Positions 1-10,403 of a stretch of DNA of 64,000 nucleotides are shown here, piece after piece; within the stretch, counting starts at the first letter, position 1; each line of letters begins with the position of its first letter. The stretch is taken from positions 248,001 through 312,000 of the forward strand of contig JANCRA010000170.1 in the NCBI GenBank assembly GCA_024362935.1, read 5' to 3'. The DNA comes from Setophaga petechia. Lineage: Eukaryota; Chordata; Aves; Passeriformes; Parulidae. The position numbers and the translations under genes are program-made. The notes below the pieces were generated by a model. The model worked only from the letters and a program-made list of their open reading frames with translations, had not been told where the DNA came from and made no database searches.

Positions 1-1569
1 AAACCATCTCTCATCACAGCTCAGCCCTTCATTTCTCTCTTCCTACGCAAAAGCCATTCTTTCACAACTCTTCACAACCACTCTTTCCTCTCTGCCACCG
101 CACATCCTCTCTGCCATGGACAACATCATGCCACACGAAACAAAGACTAGAAAACATTAAAACTGAGCCAAGTGTCTTTTAACCTCAAACTGCAAAAGTC
201 AAGATGTGTTAAGCCTAACCCTCTTGCTCTCTTGCCACTTGTCCTGAGCTCATGGCAAGGACAACAAGGGCTGGCTTCAGCTGCTCACACAAAAATCTCT
301 TCTGAGAGCAGAGCTAAGCCGCAATGTCCATCCATGGAGCCCCAGAAAGGAAGGCACAGCTCTGCTGCACAGGAGAGCTGCCTCAGCCATGAGTTTGTGC
401 TGAGTGCAGTTGGAGATGTTTTTCAGGTGGATGAAGCAAGTGACTTCTCCTTTCAGGGCCTTCAGTGTCCTGGTGGAATTTTGGAGTGGAATCTTGAGGC
501 CTGCTGGGTGTAAGAGATGATCTGGAGTTTCCTTCATTTGTCTGACAGTGGTGGCAAGGAGGCTGAAGAGCCCCGTGAGGAGCTGTGGCCTGAGTGAGGT
601 GGACATTTTGTGGCTGTTGTGCCAAGGGAGTGTTTGCAGGTGTGCTTGCTGTGCTTTGCCACAACACTGCTTGCAACAGGTGCTGATCTATGGTGCCCTG
701 TCCTTGCAGAGCTGCAGCTGCCTCCCGACTTCTGACAAGGGCTGGCTTGTCCTTGCACGCTTGCAGCTGCCTCCCACAGCAAGGGCTCTCAAGACAATGG
801 CCCATGAATCTTGCCCACCTTTTGGCTAGATGCCCCTGGCTTTGGAGTCAGATTGTAGAAAGTGGAACTTTGGAGACAGCTTTGGTGGAGCCCCACGGAC
901 AACAGTGAATTGATGGGGCTGGAGCATGAGGATTGTGTCTTATTGGTAGCTCTATTGCCCTTGGCCTCTTTTTCTTTCTCTCCTTTCTTTTCTTTTCTGA
1001 TCCCTCTATGGCATTTGCTGTTGGCTCTGAAGAAAGGTGCATTTGTTGTGATGAAAGTGGCAGTGGCCTGGTGTTTGTGTTTTGCACTTTAGGGATGTGG
1101 AAAGGAAGCATCAGGAGCTGGCTTGGCCTAGCAGATTGTGCCAATGGGTGAGTGAGCAAAGGCTGAGCAGTGGGAATGCAGGCAGGGCCCCAGGGCTGAG
1201 CTGGGTTGCTGCCTGGGTGAGCCAAAGGCCACGGTGCAGGTGGGGATGGGATGGCCCAGGACATCGGCCACTTTGCAGGGGATGGTGAGTAGAGGGACAG
1301 GACCAGAGGTCTCATTTGACCAAACAACAAAGGAGGAACCAGTAAGGGAAGCCCTGCAAATGCTCCAACTGCAGGAAGAGCTTTGTCAACTGCTTCAGCT
1401 TCATCCCTAATTGGAGGACCCACACTGAGAAGAATACTGGTGATCCATGTTCCCTTTGATCCAGACTGCCAAGACTCCTGTCCCTTCTCCTGCCCCTGCC
1501 AATGACATGATGTGGGTCCAAGGACATGAGGGTCTGGCCATGGCTGGGTCATTACATTCACTTCCACCT
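1..1569. other. Intergenic stretch, no gene supported
   Basis: No convincing coding exon, RNA gene or named repeat was recognised. Open frames here are short, overlap on both strands and lack domain-like sequence. A short frame at about 1303-1409 reads as a Leu/Gln-rich helix ending in a stop, but it has no start or convincing splice context. Confidence 0.5.
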
Positions 1570-1856
1570 CAGGTCATTCCCAGGGCCAGGAAAGGGACTC
1601 TCTCTCTCTCCCCTGAGGAGAAGGGTGTCCTTTCCAGGCAGGAGGGAATACATGGCTGGGAAGAGGCAGTCGGTGGTGTTGTAGTTTTCCCTGTAAGTTG
1701 TTTTTCTAATCCCTTCTGTTATCAAGGTTGTTGCTGTTCCTGGTTGTTCCTTATCTGGTTGCTGTTCCCAGTAAATTGTTCTTATCCCAGCCTGGGATCT
1801 TTGTCTTTTGTGCTTTCCATGGGAGGTGGGAGGGCAGCGAGGGCAGCGCGGTTTTA
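1570..1856 (+). mobile_element. ERVL-type LTR fragment (R/U5 end)
   Basis: The segment has the T-rich, Gln/Leu-like texture of the 3' part of avian ERVL LTRs. An AGTAAA polyadenylation signal lies at about 1770-1775, followed by a pyrimidine-rich stretch, and a short CT run lies near 1600. No TG start or target duplication could be fixed, so it is a truncated LTR. The family is assigned from general resemblance only. Confidence 0.4.
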
Positions 1857-1989
1857 GCAGGAGCAGGAAATTGGGGAATCCCATTCCTGAACCCCGGCCC
1901 ATGGAGACCGAGCATCCCAGCTGGTCCCAGCCCCGGTGGCCATGGCAAGAGCCTTGGGAGCGGGTCCCTGGCTGGGGCTGTGGGAACCT

Positions 1990-2285
1990 CTTCCCTCTGG
2001 TGCCCAGGGACAGGAGTGGAGGGAACGGCTGCAGCTGAGTCGGGGCAGGCTCAGCTTGGATGTCAGGGAAAGGTTTTTGCCCAGAGGCTGCTGGGGCCCT
2101 GCCCAGGCTCCCCAGGGAAGGGTCCCAGCTCCAGGGCTCTCTGAGCTGCAGCAGCGTTTGGACAGCGCTGCCAGGCCCAGGCTGGCATTGTTGGGGTGTC
2201 CTGTGCAGGGCCAGCAGTTGGACTCAAGGGTCCTGATGGGTCCCTCCCAGCTCAGCCAATTCTGTGGTTCTGGGATCCCATGAGC
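1990..2285 (+). mobile_element. CR1 LINE 3' tail
   Basis: The order of short blocks matches the 3' end of avian CR1: the 'lightly variable 3'-UTR' portion, then the segment around 2195-2240 (GTTGGACTC...GATGGGTCCC), then an ending near 2270 that resembles the degenerate terminal ATTCTGTG repeat. It is 5'-truncated, as is usual for CR1 copies, and not coding. Confidence 0.65.
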
Positions 2286-2407
2286 CTGGGGATGGGGCTG
2301 CCAATGGTTGCCATGGCAACAGAACTCTGGCTGCAGGCCTGAGCTGGTGTCCATGGCAACCACCCCTGGCATGGGGTCTCCATGGAGCTGCCCAGGGTCT
2401 GACCATG

Positions 2408-3493
2408 TGTATTGGTTTAGGTTTGACAATTCTAGATTTCCTGGCCAACGCACCAATTAATGTGGTGGGTTTTAGCACTGGCCAAACACCAGTGCACCCA
2501 CTACATTATACTTACTCATTTCCTGCTGTGAGATAGGATTAGGAGAAAGGCAAAGCAGGCTCAAAACCCTAAAAGGATATAATGAAAGTTTTATTAACAG
2601 TAAGCAATAAAAAGAAAGAATACTAAGAATCAGAATAAAGCTTTTAGAACACTTCTCCTCCCATCATAATTTTTTCTCTCCCACTCACAAGGTCCAGAAA
2701 TAATTCAGTCCAGAAAAAGCAGTCCAGGGAAAACTCAAGCTCCCACAGCTAGCTAAACACATTAACTAACTAAAAAGCAAAAGGAGCATGGTGTTCTGCC
2801 CCGTCTGTGCCCCAAGAAGAGCAGTGTTCCAGCAGAGTGTGGAGGAGTGAGTCCAGTCCCTGATAACAAACTCTGTGCTTCTTCTTCTCCCCACCTTCGC
2901 TTTCAGCCAGTCTTGAAGGCATAGAATATAATATCCAGCATAAACAGAACACACGACTGGGGATACAAGCACCATAACGTCACCCGAGGACATGGGTGAA
3001 TGACAACTGAGGCAGAATCTTGGCTGGGCTGGCCCGGCCTGGGGCTGCTGCTGGGGCCCGGCAGATCCTGGCTCAGCCTGGGCTGGCGGCAGGGCAGGGC
3101 TCAGTAGTGGCACGATGACAGCAGCCACAGCCACGGCCCAGCCCGGCCTGGGCCCCACGGCCTCCCCTGGCCCTGCCCAGCAGCCCATGGGGCCTGGGGG
3201 CTCCCCAGGAAGGGCCCAGCCCGCGGCAGGGGCAGCCCGGCCCGGCCCGGCCAAGGCGGGGGCCAGGATGGCCGGTGAGCTCTGTGCCAGCTGGAAAAGA
3301 TAGAGGGCTTTCCCAGGATTGTTCCCTTTTTATATGCATGTTCACAGAGGCATATCGGCTTTCTCCGTGGTTTAACAGATTGTCCCTTGTCAAAGCTAAT
3401 TACTGATTGGTTTCTGTGTCAGACACGGAGGAAACTACTAGCAGCTTCTCTTTGCATCACTTTTGTAAATGCCTCCCGTGCAAAACTAACACA
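2408..3493 (-). mobile_element. Solo LTR with 5-bp target duplication
   Basis: The element begins TGTATTGG and ends ...TAACACA, so it has TG...CA ends. CCATG (2403-2407) precedes it and CCATA (3494-3498) follows it. Joining the flanks gives CCATRGCAACAG, which matches the intact CCATGGCAACAG at about 2309, so this is an insertion into a CCATGGCAAC-type repeat. The reverse strand carries an AATAAA near 2595, which suggests minus orientation. A 5-bp duplication is the ERVL habit. No internal retroviral sequence remains. Confidence 0.7.
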
Positions 3494-3534
3494 CCATAGC
3501 AACAGTGGGGCCTACCACTACCAAGGAACCGAGT

Positions 3535-3845
3535 TGTCACAGGCACTCAGAGGGGTTCCATGGAGACATTCCAAGAGTCTCCAGGCTGTTGAAGAGCTGG
3601 AATGTCCCACACAGAGACAGGGGCTCCATGGAGACCTGCCAGGGCTTTCTGGGCATGGGAAAGAGCCCTGTGCTCAGAGGCAGTCACAGCCATTCCATGG
3701 TGACATCCCAGGCACCTTGGGCTGCAAAGGCACCCATCTGTCACAGGCAATCACGGGGGCTCCACGGTGACATCCCAGGAGTTCCCAGGCTGCCAAAGAG
3801 CCGGGATTTCCCAGACATTCACAGGGGCTCCTGCCATGGGCAGAG
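3535..3845. repeat. Degenerate CCATGGAGAC minisatellite
   Basis: Imperfect units of roughly 70-80 bp recur, each containing CCATGGAGAC or CCATGGTGAC, followed by a cassette like CCAGGCTG-AAGAGC. Open frames across it are by-products of the repeat. A related CCATGGCAAC-rich stretch lies at about 13075-13510. Confidence 0.55.
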
Positions 3846-4002
3846 TGGGAGGGAGCTTCAGGCAAACGCTTTGTTTCTTTATTGGATAAAGTCCTGCTGA
3901 ATCATGGGGTGGAGAAATGGCTTTGATTTTGGTTACAGTTATCTCCTCTAACCCTTGACTGTCTTTTTCCCCATGGCAGAAGCCAATGCCCAGCCACAGC
4001 AA

Positions 4003-4237
4003 ATGTCCAACAGCAGCTCCCTCAGCCACTTCCTCTGCTGCCATTGGCAGACACGGGGCAGCTGCAGCTCCTGCACTTCTGCCTCTTGCTGGGCATCTCC
4101 CTGGCTGCCCTCTGGGCAACGGCCTCATCATCAGCGCCGTAGCCTGCGGCCACCACCTGCACACGCCCGTGTTCTTCTTCCTGCTCAACCTGGCTCTCAG
4201 CGACCTGGGCTCCATCTGCACCAAAGCCATGCACAAT
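4003..4237 (+). pseudogene. Olfactory receptor pseudogene, OR14-like 5' part
   Basis: An ATG at 4003 opens with the MSNSSSLSHF amino terminus typical of the greatly expanded avian OR14 group. After about ten codons the frame is lost to a small deletion. A second shift restores a frame that reads GNGLIISAVACGHHLHTP and then FFFLLNLALSDLGSICT, the end of helix 1, loop 1 and helix 2 of class A olfactory receptors. A further short deletion follows the ICT. The copy then stops at KAMHN, where an LTR begins. Only about one quarter of a receptor of about 310 residues remains, with at least two frameshifts, so it cannot make a receptor. OR type is secure; the subfamily is from memory of avian sequences. 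Confidence 0.85.
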
Positions 4238-4693
4238 TGTCAAGGATTATTTGCAGGTTGAGGAGTTCTTGCTAGACAATGGCCATATTCGGCCAATGCA
4301 CAATCCAGCCTGCTTGTAATAATGTACAATGGACATGTTCACAAATGATGAATTATGGACATATTCAGAAATGGGGTCGGTGTATCCTTGAAAGAGATAC
4401 AAGAAGAAGAGTCATCAGGACTCAGCAAGTTTGTCAGCAAAGTTGAGAAAGTGAGAAAATAGAGAAGCCATGGCTGGGCCAGACAACCACAGCAAGACGT
4501 GTGAAAAATTAAGTGATCCAAATCAACATTCTAATTTAGATGCATGAACAGCTAGGATGAACCAATCATCTATTAGCTAGAGATGTGCGGACAGTGGAGA
4601 TTTATTATAAAAATAGTCTTTTTAGGGATAATAAATTTGGCTTTACTGGATCATATTGGTAATGGTGTGATGTCCCTGAATATCTGCACGTCA
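4238..4693 (+). mobile_element. Solo LTR interrupting the OR pseudogene
   Basis: The segment starts TGTCAAGG directly after the receptor codons and ends ...GCACGTCA. It contains the retroviral promoter order: CCAAT near 4561, a TATA-like TTTATTATAAAA near 4600 and AATAAA near 4630, then a U5-like stretch. CACAAT precedes it and CACCTC follows, so no clear target duplication exists. The sequence beyond is minisatellite, not the rest of the receptor, so a rearrangement removed the other flank. Confidence 0.55.
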
Positions 4694-5165
4694 CACCTCA
4701 TGAAACCAAGGCGGACCATTGTGACACTGCAGGGCTGCATGGACCCAATGGGCCATTGTGACATTGCAAGGCCTTCTGTCATCAGTGGTTCCATTGTGAC
4801 ACTAAGAAACCAAGGGGGACCATTGTGACACTGCAGGGCTGCGTGGAACCAAAGCTCCAGGGTGACACAGAGAGGCCGCCTGTCATCAATGGTCCATTGT
4901 GACACTGTGGAGCCAAAGGAGACCATTGTGACACCACCAACCCCCATGGTCCAAAGGTCCATTGTGACATTGCAGGGCTCAGGGAACAGAGGAGTGACGT
5001 GACATTGTGGGGCCTGTGGAACCACAGAGACCATTGTGACACTGCAAGGCCTCATGGAATCTTTGGGACGATTGTGACACTGTGGGACCTTCAGGAACCT
5101 GGGGGCCATTGTGACACTGTGGGACCCCATGGAACCAAGGCACCCTTGTCACACCTCAGGGCCCC
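4694..5165 (+). repeat. 37-bp CCATTGTGACACTG minisatellite, array 1
   Basis: Imperfect tandem units of about 37 bp contain CCATTGTGACACTG followed by GG(G)CC...ATGGAACCAAG. The same family forms arrays at 27690-28650 (reverse), 34712-35735, 49674-50035 and 50937-51580. Unit edges are blurred by indels. Long open frames in it, mostly on the minus strand, are repeat artefacts. Confidence 0.9.
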
Positions 5166-5244
5166 ATAAAACCAAAGGAACACGGAACAGCTCTGGCTGG
5201 TTTGGCCTCCCGTGGGCCACCTGACTGGTCCAGCTGACCTTGGC

Positions 5245-5560
5245 ATGTTGAGGGTCTCTTCTCATCTGCTGCTGAAACACTGGGGCTCTGTGCTTTCCTT
5301 CCTAAGGAAAAGAACTGTCCTTCTCCTCCAGGCACCCATGGCCAGAACTGGGATTTCACCACCAAATTCTCTTATATCCAGGCATTGTTCCCATAGCAAT
5401 ATCGCCAGGACAAGTCTGTCTGGCAGTGGTTTCACAAGGGTCACCTCTCATCTGGCCCCAAAACCCTGGCGAAGGCTCTGTGCTTTCCTTCCTATGGAAG
5501 AGAACTGTTCTCCTCAGCCAGGTGCCCATGGCCAAATTTGGGTTCCACCTCCAACATTGC
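5245..5560. repeat. Tandem duplication of about 190 bp
   Basis: Two diverged direct copies begin near 5248 and 5437. Shared blocks include GGCTCTGTGCTTTCCTTCCT followed by a GGAA-rich GAACTGT and then CACCCATGGCCA. No coding content was recognised. Confidence 0.6.
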
Positions 5561-5569
5561 CTGTTGTGA

Positions 5570-6204
5570 CAAACTGGGGGAGATTGTTGGCTTGAAACAT
5601 TTTGTGTGCGGGAGAAGAAGGGGCAGGTCCAGCCTTGCCCTGCCCTGTGAGCCCAGCCCTGCCCTGCCCTGTGACCCCAATGGCCCCAGAGCCTCCATCC
5701 CAGCCCAGCAGTGTCTGCCAGTCCCTGGCACAGCACAGGCAATGCTCCACAGCCACCTCTGCAGCCCCAGCCAGAATCCTGAGTGACCAAATGACCCAAA
5801 ATCCCAGCTGGGGAGAAGGGCACAGGAAGACCAAGGGGTATTATAGGCTGACCACAAGTCAAGCACACATCTTGACCCTCCCTCCTCTTGGAACTTCCAT
5901 CTGAAGAACACTGGAATCCATTGTGGGGGCTTCTCTGAATCTAATTTGTTTTTCTTTATTTCTGTGTCTACTTCTTCTATTTCTTTCCCCTTGCAAATTT
6001 TGATTCACTTAAAATTGGAAAGGCTTGGGTTCCTGAAGTTGAATGGCCCAAGTTAATGCTTTGAGAAGTGTTTTTTGTTGATCGACTGTCATCTTAAATC
6101 TTTGCCAAAGTTTCAGGGATTTTCTAAATTTGCCAGTAAAGGCTGTTTGGTTGTTTTGAGTTCCTGAGAATGTCTTAGAATTTTTGCAGTACATCTAACG
6201 CAGA
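5570..6204. other. Intergenic, nothing recognised
   Basis: Unique-looking sequence with no supportable exon, LTR boundary or RNA gene. A short CCCTGCCCTGTGA repeat occurs at about 5630-5680. Confidence 0.4.
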
Positions 6205-8266
6205 GGACACCACAGGTAATAAACCTGTGCTCCTTTCCAGGCAGACATCAGTTGTTCTGATGTTCTGGTCATGCTGTGGCAGTTCTACAATAGGGCCCCA
6301 GTAGCCTGAGGTGCCAAGCTGAGATTGGCACCTTGCAAGCTGATGAGCCTGCTGAAGTTCCATCCCCTCCCATCCCTCAGCATTCCTGCATTTCCCTCCT
6401 GCAGCCTTGGTCTCCAGCACAGCCATGGAGGCTCTTTGGGCTCTGGAGTGTTGCTGCAGCCCCCAAGGTCAGCTGAGCTCTGCCTTTGGCACAGTCAGGC
6501 CTGGCCAGCACAGGCCATGCTCAGCAATTGCCTGTGTGTGCCTGGCCTTGCTGTCAGCCCCGGCAGCGGCTGCGTGGCCCCTCTGTGGCCCTGTGCTGGC
6601 CCAGCCATGGTGGCCCAGCCCCTGTGCAGGCCCAGCCCAGGCCAGGAGCATTGCGGCTGGGAACGGCCCCTGTGCCGTGGTGCCCACAGCAGCCTTGGGG
6701 CTCTGTGCCCCATGGCCTCCCTGCTGGGCAGCCTCTGCCAGCTCCTGCAGAGCCCGTGGCACCTGTGGGGCTGCACAGACAGCCCTGCCCGGGCTCTGCC
6801 AACCTCTGGGCCAGCAGAGAGGCAGCCAGGGCTGGCCATGGCCGGGAACAGGCCCTGAGCCCCGCAGGAGGATGGAGCTGGGACACAGCCAAACTCAGCC
6901 CAGCCAAAGCTGGGCTCAGCAGCCAGGGCTGCCAACACATGGGGACAGAGGCTGGCACTGACAAATGTCCTGGGCCCCCTCCCTGCTCTGTCCATGCCAC
7001 CAAGGGCACAGAGCAGCCTCCTCTCTGGGCCACTTGCCTGTTTGCAATGCCTTGCACAGGCGCTGGCCCTGCCCCACAAGGCCTGGCCTGAGTCCTGCCC
7101 CTGCACGCTCAGCCAGGCTGAGATGGACACTGATGGTTTCTGGGCCAGGCTCTCTGAGCCCAGCCCAGCTCCCTGCAAGCTCTGCCAGCTGCCCTGAGCT
7201 CTGGCCAGCACCAAGGGCCTCTCCCCAGCCCAGCCCAGCCGGCTCTGGTCCCACAGCTCTGCTCAGCCCAGGCTGCTCTGGCCACTGCCCCACGGCTTCA
7301 GCCCCTGCCAAGGGCACAGCAGCAGCTGCAGCTGCCACAGGACTCAGCCCCAGCCATGGGGGAAGGTGCTGGGCCAAGGCCAAAGGAGGCTCCCTGGCTG
7401 CCCTGCTGCCCTGGGGCTGAGGTGCTGAGAGCTCTGCAGCCCCTGCTGCCATCCCATCTGCCCAGGGCAGCACAAGAGCCCCGGCCTTGGGGCCCTCAAG
7501 AGCTGCTCCTGCTCCAGGCCCAGGGCCCATGCCAAAGCTGGGACAGCCACAAAGCTCTGCCCATTTCTGTTCATTGCTGCTCTGATGGGGATGGATCCTC
7601 AGCCACTTGGAAATTGCAGATGAATTTCACTATTCCAGAGGCCTCTTCATTGCTGAATTCTTCAGTTCAGGAATTCAGTGACAAAGGCTCACAAACTTCT
7701 GTTCAAAACACCCAAACAAGAAAAGCCCGTGGGAATAATCTAAGTTTTCAATCCTACTGTGGTTAATTAGACTCATTTCAGAAATGTATTCAAGTTGAAT
7801 ATACTCTATTGAAAACAATGCAGAGAGAAGTGTTTTGTCCTGTTTTCCTTTCCTGTTTATAGTTTGATATCAGCAATGTCCAATTGATATTGACCCCCAG
7901 CACCTCCTCATGCAGTCTGAATAGATATGAAAATCAAGACTGTTATGGCTGACAATCAATCACACTTTGTCTCTACCCCTTCCCCTCTGGTATGAATGAA
8001 GTTCTACATCATTCAATAAAGAACAAAGTTGAATTTAGTAGCTATTTAACTGAGTAGTAATTTTATTTATAATAATATTATCAAATATAATCAAGCAGAT
8101 ACAAAAAATTTGGCAGTGGTTCTGATAAAGCATAAGAAATCCAATCGATCGGGGTACAGGGAGGGCTTTTCACCCTGCCTCATATAGAAGAAACAAAGGA
8201 ATCCAAACACAACTTCTATACTATATGCTAATACATATTCATCAATATTTTTCTGTCAATCTCTTC

Positions 8267-8524
8267 CTATTTTGGATTCTTGAAATCTACATCACCACAC
8301 TGCACAGCACATGCTCCCACTGGTGCTAAGGGCTCTTTTGGCTCTTTGGTGGTTGCACCTGATGAAGGCTTCTCCTCATTATCAGTGTTCTTTGAACAAC
8401 CCCACAGGCTGCACAAATGTCTCAAGTCTTGTGTTATAGAAGCCAGCATTATATTAAAAAAAACCCCTCCTATTATTTCATAGATAACTGACATCCATCC
8501 CAAGTTTGTCCATTTCAAGGCCAA
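8267..8524 (-). CDS. Small membrane-type ORF, copy 1 (85 codons)
   Basis: Unrecognised. The reading frame contains a hydrophobic segment (IYEIIGGVFFNIMLASI, about residues 14-30), then a basic Cys-containing stretch (LCSLWGCSK), an acidic Pro/Glu/Lys tail and a stop. It resembles the last exon of a single-pass membrane protein. A possible splice acceptor (ATTAG) lies just upstream, at about 8536-8540. Compared with the copy at 54030-54269, the region just before the hydrophobic segment carries an indel that changes the first codons, so the start given here may not be real. The copy at 25047-25253 is broken. No relative is known to me; it could equally be a relic of a retroviral Env tail or a chance frame. 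Confidence 0.3.
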   Translation of the reverse strand: MALKWTNLGWMSVIYEIIGGVFFNIMLASITQDLRHLCSLWGCSKNTDNEEKPSSGATTKEPKEPLAPVGACAVQCGDVDFKNPK

Positions 8525-9720
8525 TTCTCTAATTATTCCAAGGCCGATTCTGTTCTGGGATTTTACTTATCTCAAATTACATCCTGTATCCTATTTTTTC
8601 ATCAACATCTGAAAACATCTGTTTTGTGACACGAATTACATATCCCTTCCCTCTGTTTCTTTTTCTAAAATATCAAGATAGTTACAATTGTTGGCATGAA
8701 TCATATTCGTTTATCACAGCACCATTTTCCTCATCCAAGCCTGGCACTCAGAGCAGCTGAGGAATGGAGTCACATCCAGGGGTGTCCCCAGGGCTCAGGA
8801 CTGGGGCCAGGTCAGTGAAATCTCTTTCTTGCTGATCTGGAGGAGGCCATGGAGGGCAGCCTCAGTCAGTTGCCAGGCGAGGCCAAGCTGGGTGGGAGTG
8901 TGGCTGTGCTGGAGGGCAGGAAGCTCTGCAGAGGGATCTGGCCAGGCTGGAGCCATCCATGGGCCCAGGACAATGGGCTGAGGTTCAGCAAGGCCAGGGG
9001 CCAGGTCCTGCCCTGGGCTCACAGCGTGGTTCTGTGATAGATATAAACACAATGCAGTTCTTGTATCAGGATGCTGGTCCTGGAGTGGGGGCAAAACAGC
9101 TCCAACAATTCCTGATTTGCAAAGCTGTCAGTGGTGGATGGAGAAGGGAGGTCAGACTGCTGTTGGTGTTGGGTAAATGCTGAAACCAGCCTGACTCATT
9201 TCATCTCCTCCTGTCCTGGTTGATCTCCCCTCTTTCCCTTTCCACCCATTGGATTTTGTCTCCCAGCAGGCCTGGTGAAGAGCCTGGCTCTGTGTTCTCC
9301 ATCCCCTCCTGGCTGGCACTGCCAGGCTGGGATGAGGAGCCCCTGAGGCTTCCCTGCTGTGGGCTGGACAAGCCCAGCTCCCTCAGCCTCTGCTCACAGC
9401 CCAAGGGCTCCAGCCCCACCTTGGAGGCCCTTCCCAGACCCTGCTCCAGCTGCCAGACATCTTTCCTGCCCTGGCCAACCCAAACCAGGCCACAGTGACC
9501 TGGATAATCCCCGTCCTTGATGTCCTGGTCACACAGCCCTGGCCCCTTGTCCCCATGTCAGGCTCTGGGGTGGATCCTGTGGAACATCCTTTGGTGGAGG
9601 CTGTGGCTCCAGGTGGGCCGGGGGGATCCCGGGGGACAGGGACCCTGCTGGGCATGGACAGCATTGGACTTGTTGGGAGAAACTGTGAGGGGGAGCTGGG
9701 GCAGAGTGACCAACCCAGTG

Positions 9721-9945
9721 ACCTGACACAGCCCTGCTGGGATGTCACACAGCCCCACTGGGATGTCACAGCCTGCTCTGTGATGTCATAGTTGACTCTG
9801 TAACATCAGACTGCTGCCCTGTGATGTCATAGCTGGCTCTGTGATGTCACAGAGGCTGTCTATGATGTCATAGCTGTCCAATGACCTCACATAATGCACT
9901 CTGTGATGTCATAGCCCACTCTGTGACCTCATGTTCCCAGATGAT
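9721..9945. repeat. TGATGTCA array, copy 1
   Basis: About ten imperfect units of around 19-20 bp, each built on CTGTGATGTCAYAG. TGATGTCA is one base away from the palindromic CRE core. The same family occurs at 30110-30740 and, expanded, at 55490-56100. Confidence 0.8.
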
Positions 9946-10172
9946 CAATTGTCTCCACCAGCTGAGCTGACACCTGGAGCTTGTTCTCCACAACCCCAGG
10001 CCTGTGCAAACCACACCATGCCCATTGTGTGAGAAGGGAAGTGGAAGTTCAGCAGCCTCAGGGTCCTGCCAGCTCAGCCAGGCCCACGGGAACATTGGGG
10101 TCCACGAGCACCAGGGACCAGCAGAGAGACCCCCAGGACAGAAGAATGCATGGGTCAAGGGGAGGGGAAATA

Positions 10173-10394
10173 TGTTCATGATTTTGGGGAAATAATTATC
10201 CTATGCATGTTTAGTCCAGAACAATCAATGAATATGTGTACAAAATACAGAAAATGAACAGAAACTTTCCTGTGCTCAGCATGCACAGCTTTGGGAGGAG
10301 CTCTCCCCTGTGCATCCCGCTGAATAAAGAATGCTGCTGCTTAATGCTGCATTGGTGTTAAGGAGTTTTCTGTTTTACCCAATTTTGGTTAACA
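10173..10394 (+). mobile_element. Short LTR with adjoining polypurine tract, copy 1
   Basis: The element starts TGTTCATG and ends GGTTAACA, giving TGTT...AACA inverted ends over 222 bp. An AATAAA lies near 10323. A purine run (AAGGGGAGGGGAAA, about 10157-10170) sits two bases before it, as a retroviral polypurine tract would. CR1 sequence resumes immediately after. The matching copy is 56331-56552. Confidence 0.6.
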
Positions 10395-10403
10395 CTCCCA
10401 CTG

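Noticed and set aside
1303..1409. Short Leu/Gln-rich frame that looks like a terminal exon
   Set aside because: No convincing acceptor or neighbouring exon, and no recognisable family.
4651..5130. 159-codon minus-strand ORF of SVTM/CHNGP repeats
   Set aside because: Direct translation of the 37-bp minisatellite; the same happens in the other arrays.
6320..7560. Several overlapping ORFs of 150-240 codons on both strands, repeated at 25930-27212 and 52053-53320
   Set aside because: The core is GC-rich and stop-poor, frames are open in up to four phases at once, composition is Ala/Gly/Pro/Cys/Trp-rich without domains, and conservation between copies follows from the recent duplication.
8795..9094. 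99-codon minus-strand ORF present in all three duplication copies
   Set aside because: Open in all copies, but it has no recognisable domain, and the copies are too similar for the open frame to be informative.
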